A model generated the notes under the pieces. The model saw only the letters and a list, made by a program, of their open reading frames with translations, had not been told where the DNA came from and did not search any database. This document shows positions 8,410 to 18,200 of a DNA stretch of 64,000 nucleotides, one piece after another (position 1 is the stretch's first letter; the number at the start of each line of letters is the position of its first letter). The translations under genes were made by a program, and so were the position numbers. The DNA is from Lentisphaeria bacterium (GTDB taxonomy: Bacteria > Verrucomicrobiota > Lentisphaeria > Victivallales > Victivallaceae): positions 1 through 64,000 of the forward strand of contig CAAGED010000011.1 in the NCBI GenBank assembly GCA_900768505.1, written 5' to 3'.

Positions 8410-9293
8410 TTATTGCGGAGTTGATTTTTTCTGCTGCGCTGCCATCAGGCAGCTTTGTCCGGCAACGGCAATAACAATCAGAAGCAGGCTGATATAAAAA
8501 GGCAGTGTGAACGTTTTGTGTTCTTTAAAAATCCACATGGCCAGCAGAATACTGTAAACCGGCTCCAAATTGTAACTTAAACTCAACGTAAAAGCCGAAA
8601 TCTTTTCCAGTGATTTAATTTGGAAATAATATAATCCAATGGTGCAAAAAAATGCGAAGCAACTTAAATATATCCAGTCCACTGCTCCCGGCATCAATTT
8701 GGTACCTGGTTCAATGGTGATGTAAAGGGGCAGGAGCAAGGTAACGCCAATAAATCCTCCCAATAGTTCGAAAAATAAAAGCGACATGGGCGGCTCCGAC
8801 TGGCTGATTTTTTTGTAAAAATGGCAAAACATGCCGCTACCAGTGCGCTGGCCACCCCCAAGATGATTCCGAGCCGGTAATGCAATTCCACCGAAAACAT
8901 CAGTGCAATTCCAACTAAAGTTAAAATACTTAAACCCAGCTCCGCCAGCGAAAATTTACGTTTAAGAAGCAATGGTTCCAGAATGGCGGTAAAAAAGCCG
9001 ATAGTGGCGTAGCATGTAACGCCCACCGACACATTGGAGTGCTGAATCGCACCGTAAAATAAAAGCCAATGCAAGGCGAGAATCATCCCGGTTCCCAGAA
9101 TCGGGACTAAATTCTTTCCACTCACCCGGGGACATTTTCCGGCCAAGGCCCAGATTAATGTAAGAAAAATCATGGTTAAAGCCATGCGATAAAAGAGCAG
9201 CATACTCTCCCGCAAGTCCACCAGCTTGCCGAATAATCCGGTCCATCCGGCTAAAAAAATTGAAAGGTGCAGATATATAAAAGATTTTAACAT
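8410..9293 (-). pseudogene. EamA/DMT family transporter, frameshifted
   Basis: Two minus-strand frames (9293 to about 8815, then 8832-8410) form one 10-helix drug/metabolite transporter of about 295 residues. The first half begins MLKSFIYLHLSIFLAGWTG and has the repeated EamA pattern LHWLLFYGAIQHSNVSVG...; the second has LYYFQIKSLEKISAFTLSLSYNLEPVYSILLA near its end, as in the family. The break is in a run of seven A/T at 8808-8814 (TKK|ISQSEPP); one base more would restore the frame. This may be sequencing error. The gene is convergent with uvsE and divergent from the MarR gene. The substrate is unknown. Confidence 0.8.
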
Positions 9294-9442
9294 AAACATT
9301 CCATTTCTATCCCATAATATACCCGGTCAAATAGTAAAATCAATCAGCCCGGAATCGCGGGAGTGATTTTATCATCATAATTTGAGAATTATTTTAGCGG
9401 ACGGGTGGAAAATAAAAAAAAATGGTATATATTAATAAATAA

Positions 9443-9456
9443 TTTAGATTTCTAAA
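9443..9456. promoter_or_regulatory. Palindrome before marR-like gene
   Basis: TTTAGATTTCTAAA is a perfect 14-base inverted repeat 20 bases before the MarR-family start codon and between divergent genes. MarR proteins usually bind such short AT-rich palindromes overlapping their own promoter. The assignment is inference. Confidence 0.35.
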
Positions 9457-9476
9457 ACAATAAAAGGCATCGTTTT

Positions 9477-9953
9477 ATGAATGACACCACTCCGCCGGAT
9501 AAGGATCAAATCTGGAAATTCATGTTCAAGACAGTCGAGGATATTCGAAACTGGCATGATAAACTTGATCCTCGCAAAGCACGATACAAAGCCACATTGG
9601 CGCAGCTTAAGGTAATGGGTTGCATAATATTTTCAAACACCGGCAAAAAGCGGGTGAAAGATATTGCCGAAGAGCTTGGGATTACTCCGGGAGCGGTTTC
9701 GCAGGTGGTGGACAAATTAGTCCGAGAGGGGGTGTTGGATCGCTGTACCGATGCGGAGGATCGGCGCTCGGTGGTAATATCGCTTTCGGAGCAAGGCCGC
9801 GAGGTAGCGCGGGCAATAGACGGTTCCTTCGGGCGACTGATGACCAAACTGCTGCGTGGCGTACCGCCGGAGAAACTGCTGATTTTCAACGAGGTTCTGC
9901 AAATGATGCAGCATGAGTTGGCGGCAGAAAAATCAAATTGGTTAATCAAATAA
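9477..9953 (+). CDS. MarR family transcriptional regulator
   Basis: A 158-residue winged-helix regulator that normally binds DNA as a dimer and is released by small phenolic or drug ligands. The core is clear: helix KARYKATLAQLKVMGCIIF, recognition region KRVKDIAEELGITPGAVSQVVDKLVREGVLDR (about residues 59-90), then the beta-wing DAEDRRSVVISLSEQGREV (about 93-111) with the conserved D-R-R. C-terminal helices would form the dimer interface. It lies 48 bases before a MATE efflux gene on the same strand, the usual arrangement in which a MarR repressor controls an efflux pump. A palindrome lies just upstream of its start. Confidence 0.88.
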   Translation: MNDTTPPDKDQIWKFMFKTVEDIRNWHDKLDPRKARYKATLAQLKVMGCIIFSNTGKKRVKDIAEELGITPGAVSQVVDKLVREGVLDRCTDAEDRRSVVISLSEQGREVARAIDGSFGRLMTKLLRGVPPEKLLIFNEVLQMMQHELAAEKSNWLIK

Positions 9954-10001
9954 GTTTTTTTAACAAAATATAACGATATAGAAAATTCAGTGTGATTTTT
10001 G

Positions 10002-11405
10002 ATGAATAAAAACAATTCCTCTTATACAACCGGCTCAATTCGCGGCACCATGTTGAAAACTACATTAGCCATGTTGGCCGGTACATTGGCCATGTCCGGA
10101 TATAATTTAGCCGACACTTATTTTGTGGGCCGTCTGGACGGGGTTGAACCGTTGGCAGCCATGGGGTTCACTCTGCCGGTGGTAATGTTGGCCGGATGTG
10201 TGTTCCGTGGTATGGCAATTGGAGTAATGGCACCGATGGCTCATGCGCTTGGCGCACAAAAACTCGGCAAGGCAGCGAAGATTGTCACATACGGGCTTAT
10301 TATGACCGGGATTATCTCGCTGGTCATAAGCCTGCTGGGATTGGCGAGTTGCGAATACCTGCTGCGTGGTTTCGGGGCTGAAGGGACAACATTGCAAATG
10401 GCCATGGATTACATGTCAATTTGGTATATCGGTTGTTTTACAGCGTCGCTCTCCATGTGCGGCAATGATATTTTAATTGCCAGCGGAGATAATAAAGTGG
10501 CCAGTATGATGATGATTTTGGGTATGGTTATAAATGTAATTGTTGATCCGCTTTTTATTTTTGGCTGGGGATTAATTCCAGCAATGGGGATAAAAGGAGC
10601 AGCGCTGGCCACGGTGATAAGCCAATTTCTAAGCGGCTTGATAATTTGGCTGGTTGTGTGGAAACGTCACCGTCTGCTCTCGTTTGAACCGATTGTACTG
10701 CCGGTGATGCTGCACTACTGGCGCACCATGATAAGATTTGCAATTCCAGCCTCCATAGGCATGTTGTTAATGCCGATGGGAATGGCTGTATTAACTCGAA
10801 TTACCGCCCAATTTGGTGATGCGGCGGTGGGTGCAGTTGCGGCAGTTGGACGTTTGGAGATGGTGGCTTTTGTTATTCCGATGGCAATGGGGATATCTCT
10901 GATGCCGATGATTGCACAAAATTTTGGTGCAAGGAAATATGATCGGATCTGGGAGTGTCGCCGTTTTGCCATGCGCTTTGCCATGTTTTTTCTTTTTCTG
11001 ATGGCGGTAATATTTTTCCTGCTTTCAGATTTTCTGGCCTCAAAATTCACTAAGGAGCCGGAGGTGCAGCAAATTATGATTTTAGGTCTTTCGATTATTC
11101 CGTGGGGACTGGCGGGTGTAGAAGTGCATCGCTTTGCCGGATTTTTCTACACCGGCTGTAATCATCCCAATAAAGCGGCATGGCTCAACGCCTTGCGAAT
11201 TGTCGGCTTTCTGATTCCGTTTTCGCTGATTGCCGCATATTGTCAATCGATTGAAGGATTGTTTTTCGCCCGTTTGGCCGCTGATCTGCTGGCCGGATTG
11301 GTGGGATATATTTTAGCGCGCAATCTTACTTGGAATTTACAGCAGCATGGCATTACCGTGCCGCTTGACGTAACACCGCCCCAGGGGCGACAGCTTGAGG
11401 CTTGA
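10002..11405 (+). CDS. MATE family efflux pump
   Basis: A 467-residue second MATE transporter, different in sequence from the one at 4697. Twelve helices in two halves: the first with LKTTLAMLAGTLAMSGYNLADTYFVGRL (residues 17-45), the second starting MIRFAIPASIGMLLMPMG (about 243). Family motifs GMVINVIVDPLFIFGWG (helix 6) and MPMIAQNFGARKYDR (after helix 8) are present. An alternative TTG at 9999 is in frame but ATG 10002 is preferred. It follows the MarR gene by 48 bases, so its expression is probably controlled by that repressor. Substrate not deducible. Confidence 0.88.
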   Translation: MNKNNSSYTTGSIRGTMLKTTLAMLAGTLAMSGYNLADTYFVGRLDGVEPLAAMGFTLPVVMLAGCVFRGMAIGVMAPMAHALGAQKLGKAAKIVTYGLIMTGIISLVISLLGLASCEYLLRGFGAEGTTLQMAMDYMSIWYIGCFTASLSMCGNDILIASGDNKVASMMMILGMVINVIVDPLFIFGWGLIPAMGIKGAALATVISQFLSGLIIWLVVWKRHRLLSFEPIVLPVMLHYWRTMIRFAIPASIGMLLMPMGMAVLTRITAQFGDAAVGAVAAVGRLEMVAFVIPMAMGISLMPMIAQNFGARKYDRIWECRRFAMRFAMFFLFLMAVIFFLLSDFLASKFTKEPEVQQIMILGLSIIPWGLAGVEVHRFAGFFYTGCNHPNKAAWLNALRIVGFLIPFSLIAAYCQSIEGLFFARLAADLLAGLVGYILARNLTWNLQQHGITVPLDVTPPQGRQLEA

Positions 11406-11726
11406 CAGGTTTGCAAAGAGCTATTATAATAATAAAAAGCAGTAAACTGTAACACTTGCACCCCAATGCATATATAAGGAATTTATGAAATTCTCCGCTG
11501 ACGAATTGTAAGCAATACTGGAAAAACTCCCCATAAATTCAACTACTCGTGGCGTGGCTAATTTAAATTGTTACAAGTAAAAAAAGCGACCACGGAGCAT
11601 TGGTATTTCGGGTTGACCTTTATATTTATTTTGATTTTACCAGAGAGATATTTTGTAAAGATTGTAGGCAGAAAAATTCCAATGGGGAATTTTTGAATGC
11701 GCCAAAATAATCACCATTTAAGGCAA
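11406..11726. other. Non-coding stretch
   Basis: No supported gene. A short plus-strand frame at 11485 (MKFSADEL, stop, then AILEKLPINSTTRGVANLNCYK) looks like a decayed N-terminus but has an in-frame TAA, so I do not call it. The anti-sigma gene converges on this stretch; no strong terminator hairpin with a T-run was found. Confidence 0.4.
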
Positions 11727-12152
11727 CTAATTCAAGTTTGGATTCACCAAATAGTCGTCAATCATAATGGCAATCTTCATCTCCTCGGAAAAAATTTGCT
11801 GTTGCAGCAGTAAAAGATCCAATTCGTCCACGTCGGCCACCACACTTGTTGTCGCCGGCGTGTCAGTGGGCAACTGGGTATTCATTGAATGTGAACCGTT
11901 GACAACCACCAGCAATGCCCATGCCGCCGCAATTGACGCAACTGAGCTTAGTATCCAACCAATTCGCCGGCCGAGCCGGGAATGAAATTTTTTCTGCCGG
12001 GCTGCGCTCCTGACCGCCTGATCCAACTCAGGGGGAATTGTCAGTTGTTGTTCGAATTTTTGCAGCAACTCGGCAAAACGTTCCAATTCAGTCTCCGAAT
12101 TAAATATATTTTCCTGCTCTTGCATTAATTTTAAATTATCATTTTTATTCAT
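11727..12152 (-). CDS. Probable anti-sigma factor, single-pass membrane protein
   Basis: About 141 residues from ATG 12152. The N-terminal half (MNKNDNLKLMQEQENIFNS... to RQKKFHSRLGRR) is a charged cytoplasmic helical region, followed by one membrane helix (IGWILSSVASIAAAWALLVVV) and a short Asp/Leu-rich outer part ending NPNLN. The start codon overlaps the stop of the ECF sigma gene, so the two are translationally coupled. This arrangement is typical of membrane anti-sigma factors that hold an ECF sigma factor. No zinc (HxxxCxxC) motif is present, so it is not a ZAS-type factor. The family is not recognised from sequence alone; the role is inferred from position and topology. Confidence 0.6.
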   Translation of the reverse strand: MNKNDNLKLMQEQENIFNSETELERFAELLQKFEQQLTIPPELDQAVRSAARQKKFHSRLGRRIGWILSSVASIAAAWALLVVVNGSHSMNTQLPTDTPATTSVVADVDELDLLLLQQQIFSEEMKIAIMIDDYLVNPNLN

Positions 12153-12753
12153 TTTTGCCGCCCTCCACTGCCTCAATATCCGAAAAAATCTTCTTTATCT
12201 TCTTTACCGCATACTGCATTCGCGCCAAAACCGTATTTATGGAGACGTTCTGCCTCCTGGCAATCTCCTTAAATGAATCCCCGGCCATCCGTCCGTAAAG
12301 CACCTCACGCTGCTCAAGGGAGAGAAGGCTTCCGCATTTTTGCAATAAATGCCACGCGTCAAGTGCGCCATCATCCGGTGGCGTGGTATCTATGCTGTAG
12401 CAATCAAGCACTCCTCCGCCCTCCTCTGAATCAATGGAGGTAAATTTTTCATTGCTCCGGCGCAATGCCCGATATTCATCTAAAATCTTGTTTCTCGCCA
12501 GCACCATCAACCAGGACTTGAATTTATCCTCCCGGCGATAATCCGGCAATTTATCAATTACCTTAAGCCATATTTTCTGAAAAACATCATCCACGCAACG
12601 GGTATCACCATTTAACAATTTCAAAGCCATAAGGTAGACCAATTTTCGATAACGTTCATAAAGAACGTCAAAAGCGGCACTGTCGCCGGTTAAATAACGT
12701 TCTACCAGTTCATCGTCAAATTCCTGTCCGTTAAAAATTGGCTGTCCATTCAT
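12145..12753 (-). CDS. ECF-type RNA polymerase sigma factor
   Basis: About 202 residues. Region 2 is DELVERYLTGDSAAFDVLYERYRKLVYLMALKL...VDDVFQKIWLKVIDKL with the -10-recognition segment FKSWLMVLARNKILDEYRALRR; region 4 is LSLEQREVLYGRMAGDSFKEIARRQNVSINTVLARMQYAVKKIKK, a helix-turn-helix for the -35 element. It lacks regions 1 and 3 as expected of ECF sigmas. I chose ATG 12753 because AAGGGATGG lies 8-10 bases before it; a GTG at 12771 is the alternative. It overlaps the probable anti-sigma gene by 8 bases. The signal sensed is unknown. An A/T-rich inverted repeat AGAAATTT...AAATTTCT at about 12806-12826 lies between this gene and the recombinase. Confidence 0.88.
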   Translation of the reverse strand: MNGQPIFNGQEFDDELVERYLTGDSAAFDVLYERYRKLVYLMALKLLNGDTRCVDDVFQKIWLKVIDKLPDYRREDKFKSWLMVLARNKILDEYRALRRSNEKFTSIDSEEGGGVLDCYSIDTTPPDDGALDAWHLLQKCGSLLSLEQREVLYGRMAGDSFKEIARRQNVSINTVLARMQYAVKKIKKIFSDIEAVEGGKNE

Positions 12754-12832
12754 AAAATTCCATCCCTTCACGAAATAGAACGCCTAACGGCAATATTTTA
12801 TTGTAGAAATTTTAAATAAATTTCTCAAATTA

Positions 12833-13774
12833 TTATTTTGCCCGTGGATGCGCCTTGCGGTAACTCTCTTTGAGCCGTTCCCGGGAGACATGTGTGTAAA
12901 TTTGAGTGGTGGAAAGGTCTTCGTGCCCCAGCATCTCCTGAACCGAACGCAAATCAGCTCCCGCATCCAGCATGTGAGTCGCAAACGAGTGTCGCAGTTT
13001 ATGCGGAGTCATGTCCGGCGGCAATCCGGCAATCAGCAGATAATTTTTCAGATTGCGCTGAAAAGTTCTGGCGGTAAGCTGAGCACCGGAGACATTGACA
13101 AAAATCGGGGTGTTAATACCGTTGCGTCCAAGCATTTCATTGCGTTTGCGAAGAAAATTTTTCAGCGCCAGAACAGATGGCTTTCCCAACGCCGCCATCC
13201 GTTCCTTACTCCCCTTGCCCCGGACGGTGATTACGCCGCCGAGTAAATCAATATCCGCCGGAGTTAAATCCAACGCCTCGCTGATACGCAAACCGCCGCT
13301 GTAAATAACCTCAATCAGTGCGGTATCCCGCAACATGACAAACTCCATCTGCTCCGGGCGGCGCAAACGGTTGTCTGCGGCATTCTGCAGAAAATACTGC
13401 TGCGGTGCCGCCACCAGTGCTTCAATGCCGTTGAGCGATAAAACTTTGGGCAGCGTCTGATGTTTTTTAGGGCCGTTAATGTTGTCAAATGGATTGAATG
13501 ATACCAGTTCCTCCCGCAGCAGAAAACGGAAACAGGCGCGAAGCGAGGATATTTTGCGCAAAACTGAATTTTCGGATAAATTACGCGAACGCAATTCAAA
13601 AACATATCCGCGAGCCAAATCTGAATCCACATTTTTCCATGCACCGTCATTAAGGAATTCCAAATGGGTTATTTCACAAAATTGTTCAATATCCAGTTTA
13701 TAACTTTCAACGGTATGTAAGCTGCAGTTACGTTCATTGGTCAAATATTGCAAAAAACTATCAATCAGCGACAT
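12833..13774 (-). CDS. Xer-type tyrosine recombinase
   Basis: A 313-residue site-specific recombinase of the XerC/XerD group, which resolves chromosome dimers at dif sites. The N-terminal SAM-like core-binding domain (LIDSFLQYLTNERNCSLHTVESY) is followed by the catalytic domain with all signature residues: R in YSGGLRISEALDL, K in VRGKGSKERMAAL, H-x-x-R in TPHKLRHSFATHML, H in LGHEDLSTTQIYTH and the Tyr nucleophile in QIYTHVSRERL. It ends SYRKAHPRAK, as Xer proteins do. Length is normal. ATG 13774 has GGAGG 7 bases upstream. No integrated element abuts it, so a housekeeping role is more likely than a phage integrase. Confidence 0.9.
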   Translation of the reverse strand: MSLIDSFLQYLTNERNCSLHTVESYKLDIEQFCEITHLEFLNDGAWKNVDSDLARGYVFELRSRNLSENSVLRKISSLRACFRFLLREELVSFNPFDNINGPKKHQTLPKVLSLNGIEALVAAPQQYFLQNAADNRLRRPEQMEFVMLRDTALIEVIYSGGLRISEALDLTPADIDLLGGVITVRGKGSKERMAALGKPSVLALKNFLRKRNEMLGRNGINTPIFVNVSGAQLTARTFQRNLKNYLLIAGLPPDMTPHKLRHSFATHMLDAGADLRSVQEMLGHEDLSTTQIYTHVSRERLKESYRKAHPRAK

Positions 13775-13862
13775 TTTACTTCCCTCCACAAGCGGAAATT
13801 ATCATTTAGCAAGATAATCTAATTGCGAAGTGATAAAAAATCAATCAAATTAATTTGAACTT

Positions 13863-13891
13863 TTGCAAAAATGCGGTATTGTTCATATATA
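13863..13891 (+). promoter_or_regulatory. Putative promoter of the SH3b-PHP-LRR operon
   Basis: TTGCAA (13863-13868) and TATATA (13886-13891) are 17 bases apart, 64 bases before the start codon of the SH3b gene and divergent from the recombinase gene. Confidence 0.4.
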
Positions 13892-13954
13892 AAGAAAAAA
13901 CTATACTGGTTCATATTTCCAAATAATCGATAAATACAGTAGGAATTTGATAAA

Positions 13955-14848
13955 ATGCAAATCAATTCAGTAAAAAAAACCTGGTTGATCGGATTGGTTG
14001 GCGCTGCAACCATCTTCTCCACTCCCATTGTGACAATGGCGGAATTTGTCAATGCACCAACGCCGCAGGACGGTGTTGTCACCGGCAATGATGTTAATGT
14101 TCGCGTTGCTCCTAACCGTCAAATCATCTGCACTATGAAAAGCGGTGAAAAAATAAAGATTATCGCTTCAGACGGCGAATGGCTGAAAATTGTAATTCCA
14201 GCCGATGCCAAAACTTATATTGCCAGCAGTATGATTGAAAACGGCAAAACTAAAAGTAATGTCAATGTACGTTCCGGCCCGGGAGTTGAATTTCCATCTT
14301 ACGGCATTTTGCCGCGCAACAGTGCGGTAACCGTTCAGCCGTTGCCCGGGAAAAGCGATTGGAGCAAAATCAATCCGCCGGAAGGTTTGTATGCTTACAT
14401 TTCGGCCAATTATGTGAAATTTAATGATTTCACAAAGTCAACCTCGGCCGGTGAAAATATAAAGGATCCAGCCGGGCAGTCCGGAAATAATATTAATGTA
14501 AAAACGAAAACTGCCGCAGATGAAGATCCATCCTTACGCGGCTCGGATTTACAAATAAACATTCGTAACCGGAATGCCTTTGAAAAATTGCAGGACAGCT
14601 TTGTGCCGGGCACTAAATCGGATGTAAATGTAACCGGCAAATTTTATCGATTAAAGACGCCGTCACACGGCTTGGAATATGTTATTTACATTACCGAGCG
14701 CGGCGAGAACAAGCCTTACGCCTACGCTTACAATAACGATGTGGAAGCCATGCGCAAGATTGAGGCAAAGTCGGTAAAAATCAAAGGCGAGCGCAACAAT
14801 GTACGCGGCTGGAGCCTGCCGGTTGTTGCGGTCAGCGAAATCAAGTAA
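13955..14848 (+). CDS. Secreted protein with two SH3b domains
   Basis: A 297-residue exported protein. Residues 1-29 form a signal peptide (KKTWLIGLVGAATIFSTPIVTMA). Two bacterial SH3 domains follow: the first with VTGNDVNVRVAPNRQIICTMKSGEKI (about 42-67) and the second with KSNVNVRSGPGVEFPSYGIL (about 104-123). SH3b domains usually bind cell-wall peptides or glycans. The C-terminal half (about 190-297) is a second beta-rich region with DVNVTGKFYRLKT and a terminal GWSLPVVAVSEIK; I do not recognise it. It is the first gene of a four-gene transcript: the next start codon is 2 bases after this stop. A periplasmic sensor or wall-binding role in that operon is inference. Confidence 0.75.
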   Translation: MQINSVKKTWLIGLVGAATIFSTPIVTMAEFVNAPTPQDGVVTGNDVNVRVAPNRQIICTMKSGEKIKIIASDGEWLKIVIPADAKTYIASSMIENGKTKSNVNVRSGPGVEFPSYGILPRNSAVTVQPLPGKSDWSKINPPEGLYAYISANYVKFNDFTKSTSAGENIKDPAGQSGNNINVKTKTAADEDPSLRGSDLQINIRNRNAFEKLQDSFVPGTKSDVNVTGKFYRLKTPSHGLEYVIYITERGENKPYAYAYNNDVEAMRKIEAKSVKIKGERNNVRGWSLPVVAVSEIK

Positions 14849-14850
14849 CA

Positions 14851-15201
14851 ATGTCAAACGAATCGAAAAATTCAGTTAAGTTCACCGGCGTGAAATTTCG
14901 CCCTGCGGAGGAGACATTCTTTACCGAACAGGGCGAAATTGTCTGCATCGAAACTATTGTGGAGTGCGAATCAGCCATTGGTTTGGTTTTGGTGGCATCG
15001 TTGGAAATCGACCATCATGAGGTAGTTCCGTCATTTCCAATTACATTGCATCCCGGGGTAAATAAGATTGCCGGTCCTACGGCAAAAATTGCCAATCCTC
15101 GGCGTTACGAGGAGCAACGGCAGTGCAAATATCTGCTTACGTTGAAGTTTCATAATTTTGCAGATATTGTCAGCTTCGAAGACCGCATAAGTATAGATTG
15201 A
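14851..15201 (+). CDS. Small beta-rich protein of unknown function
   Basis: A 116-residue protein with no signal peptide or membrane helix. It reads as alternating strands (VKFTGVKFRP, IVCIETIVECESAIGLVLVASLEI, PSFPITLHPGVNKI, KYLLTLKFHN), so an immunoglobulin-like or similar beta sandwich is likely. I do not recognise the family. Its start lies 2 bases after the SH3b gene stop and its end overlaps or abuts the start of the 1000-residue PHP/membrane protein, so all are translated from one message. Confidence 0.6.
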   Translation: MSNESKNSVKFTGVKFRPAEETFFTEQGEIVCIETIVECESAIGLVLVASLEIDHHEVVPSFPITLHPGVNKIAGPTAKIANPRRYEEQRQCKYLLTLKFHNFADIVSFEDRISID

Positions 15202-15206
15202 CGCTT

Positions 15207-18200
15207 ATGATGAATTGTGAAAACGCTAAAATCTCAAAAATTTTTTTTGACCGTGCCGACCAGAAATTATTAGATATTCTGGACGAGGTGCGCACCAATC
15301 CGGAGGCTCGCAAATCATTGCAGGAGCTCTTTGGCTCGTCGTTTCATCCCAACGGCATCAAGGAGATGGCGGCAGATCGGGCCAGCCGGATTGTGCTGGC
15401 GATGTTTAATCTGCTGGATAACGTGGAGCCGGGTGAATTAATAATGAACCAGCGGCTCTCAGCCTTGCGTACTTTGCGTTACGAGGTGATAGACAACGGT
15501 GGTTCACCGTTACGGCTCAATGCTGCGCGGGTAGCACTTCAGTGCATGAAGGATTTTTTGCGGGTTGATCCGGAAAACCGCGGCACTCGTTTGAAATTAG
15601 CACATGATTTGCGGATGGCACTTCTTGGTCAACCTAGTTTCATTCGCCAGCAACTGAAAAAATACCATCTTCTGGAGATGCCGGAATCTTGGAATCAATT
15701 GACATTCGACCACCACGTTCACGACGGCAACACCAAAGGCCGAAAATCCCCCACTCACCTGATTATGGATGCCTGGATAAAAGGTATTCGTAATTTAAAG
15801 GTGATATATTACAATTTTGTTCCATTTCAGGCGGCTCAGGAGTTGTTGGAGGCGGCAGACGTGATGGGTATTCAAATCCGAATCGGGATTGAGTACACGG
15901 CAATTTTCCGTAATCGCTGGATTGAATTGATTTGCGCCCCCCGGGGGTTTAACGGCAACGCCGATTATCTGGCCTACCTGAAGTCACCGCGAATGGCGGA
16001 ACATCAGGTGCAGGCACTGGAGGTGATTGAATATCAGACTAAACTGGTTCTGCATGTGCTGGATGATTTCAACGGCAATCATTTGGCCTCGTTGAACTCC
16101 GACTTCAATTTGGATTTGGCACCAATCACGCATGAGGAATTTTTAACCGCGGTAAGTTACGGGCAGCCGGCAGTGTCGCATTTGGCGGAGTTGATTTATC
16201 AACATATTAGAAGTGCATGTGAGGATAAGTTCAAAACGATGGACGTAAAATCGCCGGAATATCTGGCCATATGTCAAAAAATGAATGCCCTAAGCGCCGA
16301 AGAAATCAGGGAAAAATACATTAACTCCTCCATTATGGATTTGGTTCCGCCGTTGAATGAATTGCCGCAGTTGAAGCGTTGCACCCCGGAGGAATTAATC
16401 AACCATTTGGACAGGATTGCTCCAGCCTACCGCTTGACGCTGAATTTGTCCAAATTGTCACTGGAAGACGTTATCGAAATTCTATTTGATTGTCATGGTC
16501 GCATCACCCACTTGGAGATGTTCAATCTTAAAGATACCGTACTTGGTCTGCGGGACAACGACCAGGTGATCAACGAATTGCGCTTGGCATTAAATAATGG
16601 TGCCGTAATCAAAATCAAGCAAATTATAAATATTGCCATTGAACGGATTCAACGCTCGGAAGCGCCGAACCGGGCGGAAAGATTGGAAAAGTTTCATCAA
16701 ATGCTGCTGGCACTGCCAACTTTCACTGAAATGTACAGCGCTAAACCACTGCAGGCGCATGTGGGCAGCGACTCAGCCAGTCGTTCCAAGCGGGTTCACG
16801 GCATGGGGTTCGCAGTGGTGGAGAGTTTGCCGCGCCGGGTGCAGAAAATGTTGCATTCCGAGCGGAACAAGAATGTGGAGTTACTGCCGGTTTCGGCCGA
16901 TATCCACAAAACTTACAATGAATTGCCACGCAATACCATATTGCACAATATATTTTTGCCGTGGTGGAAAAATATGCTTTCACGCTCCATCTCCCGCAAT
17001 GAATCGGAGTGGGTTTGCGATGATCCGGTAGCACATATTGGCAAGAAGAAGGGTAATTTGGTAACCTTAGGTGGCTATTTCCAAGCTCAGGTTAATTTTT
17101 CGCCCATCCGGCTGACGGGAAAATTATTTCATTCGCCACGGGAGTATTGGCAGTATTTAGACTCCAACTGGAAATTGGCGTTAAAAATTCTATGTGGTTT
17201 CCTGCCGGCTTTTATCTCGTTTTTTTATACCTCGGAGTGGCCGTTACTCATGTATGGCGGTGCCTTCATCTGGCTGGGAATTACCGGGGTACGCAATGTT
17301 ATTCAAGCGGTATTGGGCGGCGGCGGTTTTCGGCGCTCACAACTTTTGAAGTGGAATGTGTTCGTCAGTTGGCAGCGGGTGGTGGACTCACTGCTTTTTA
17401 CCGGAATATCAGTTCCATTATTGGATTATGTGGTAAAAACTTTAATTTTAAAGAATTTATTTAAATTGGAGGCCGAAACCAATCCATTCTGGGTATTTAC
17501 TGGCTTGGCAGTGGCCAATTCAATTTATATTTGCGGACATAATGTTTGGCGCGGCTTTTCGCGTACCGCCATTATCGGCAATGCTTTTCGCCCGATATTT
17601 GCCGTGCCGGTGGCGATTGCCATGAATTCGATGTTGAGTGTGTCACTGATTGGATTTTCGGCGGAGGAGATTGCCCGGATTCTGCAGCAATGGGCGGCGA
17701 TTATTTCAAAACTCTCCAGCGATATTGTGGCCGGAGTAATTGAAGGATATTCCGACCGGAAAGACAATATCATCAAGCGGGTGCTGGATTATCGGTTAAA
17801 AATGCGAATTATTTTCCAGTTGTGTTATAAGCTGGAATTGCTCTTTCCTGAACGCTCCAGCATTGAATTATTGAATGACGGAAAATATCTTTTTAACGCC
17901 TTGACCGAGCGAGGCAATACCGAAATTTGGCGGGAGTTGGTAATTAACGACTTGGATTTGCTATACTTTTGGTATTATCAGCCGCAGGCGCCAACTACGT
18001 TCAAGTTGATGGTGCGTTACCTGACAAGAGATGAACGGGAGTTGTTAAACGCCTCCCAAAATATTTTAATGTCGGATCGCACTATCAGTGAAATGTTTAT
18101 TAACAATTTGTTAAGTGAGAATTTTACCCGTCCATTGGCCTTTTATTTGGATTACCACAACTCCTATATCCGGCAGCTGGGCGGAATAATGAAGAAAACC

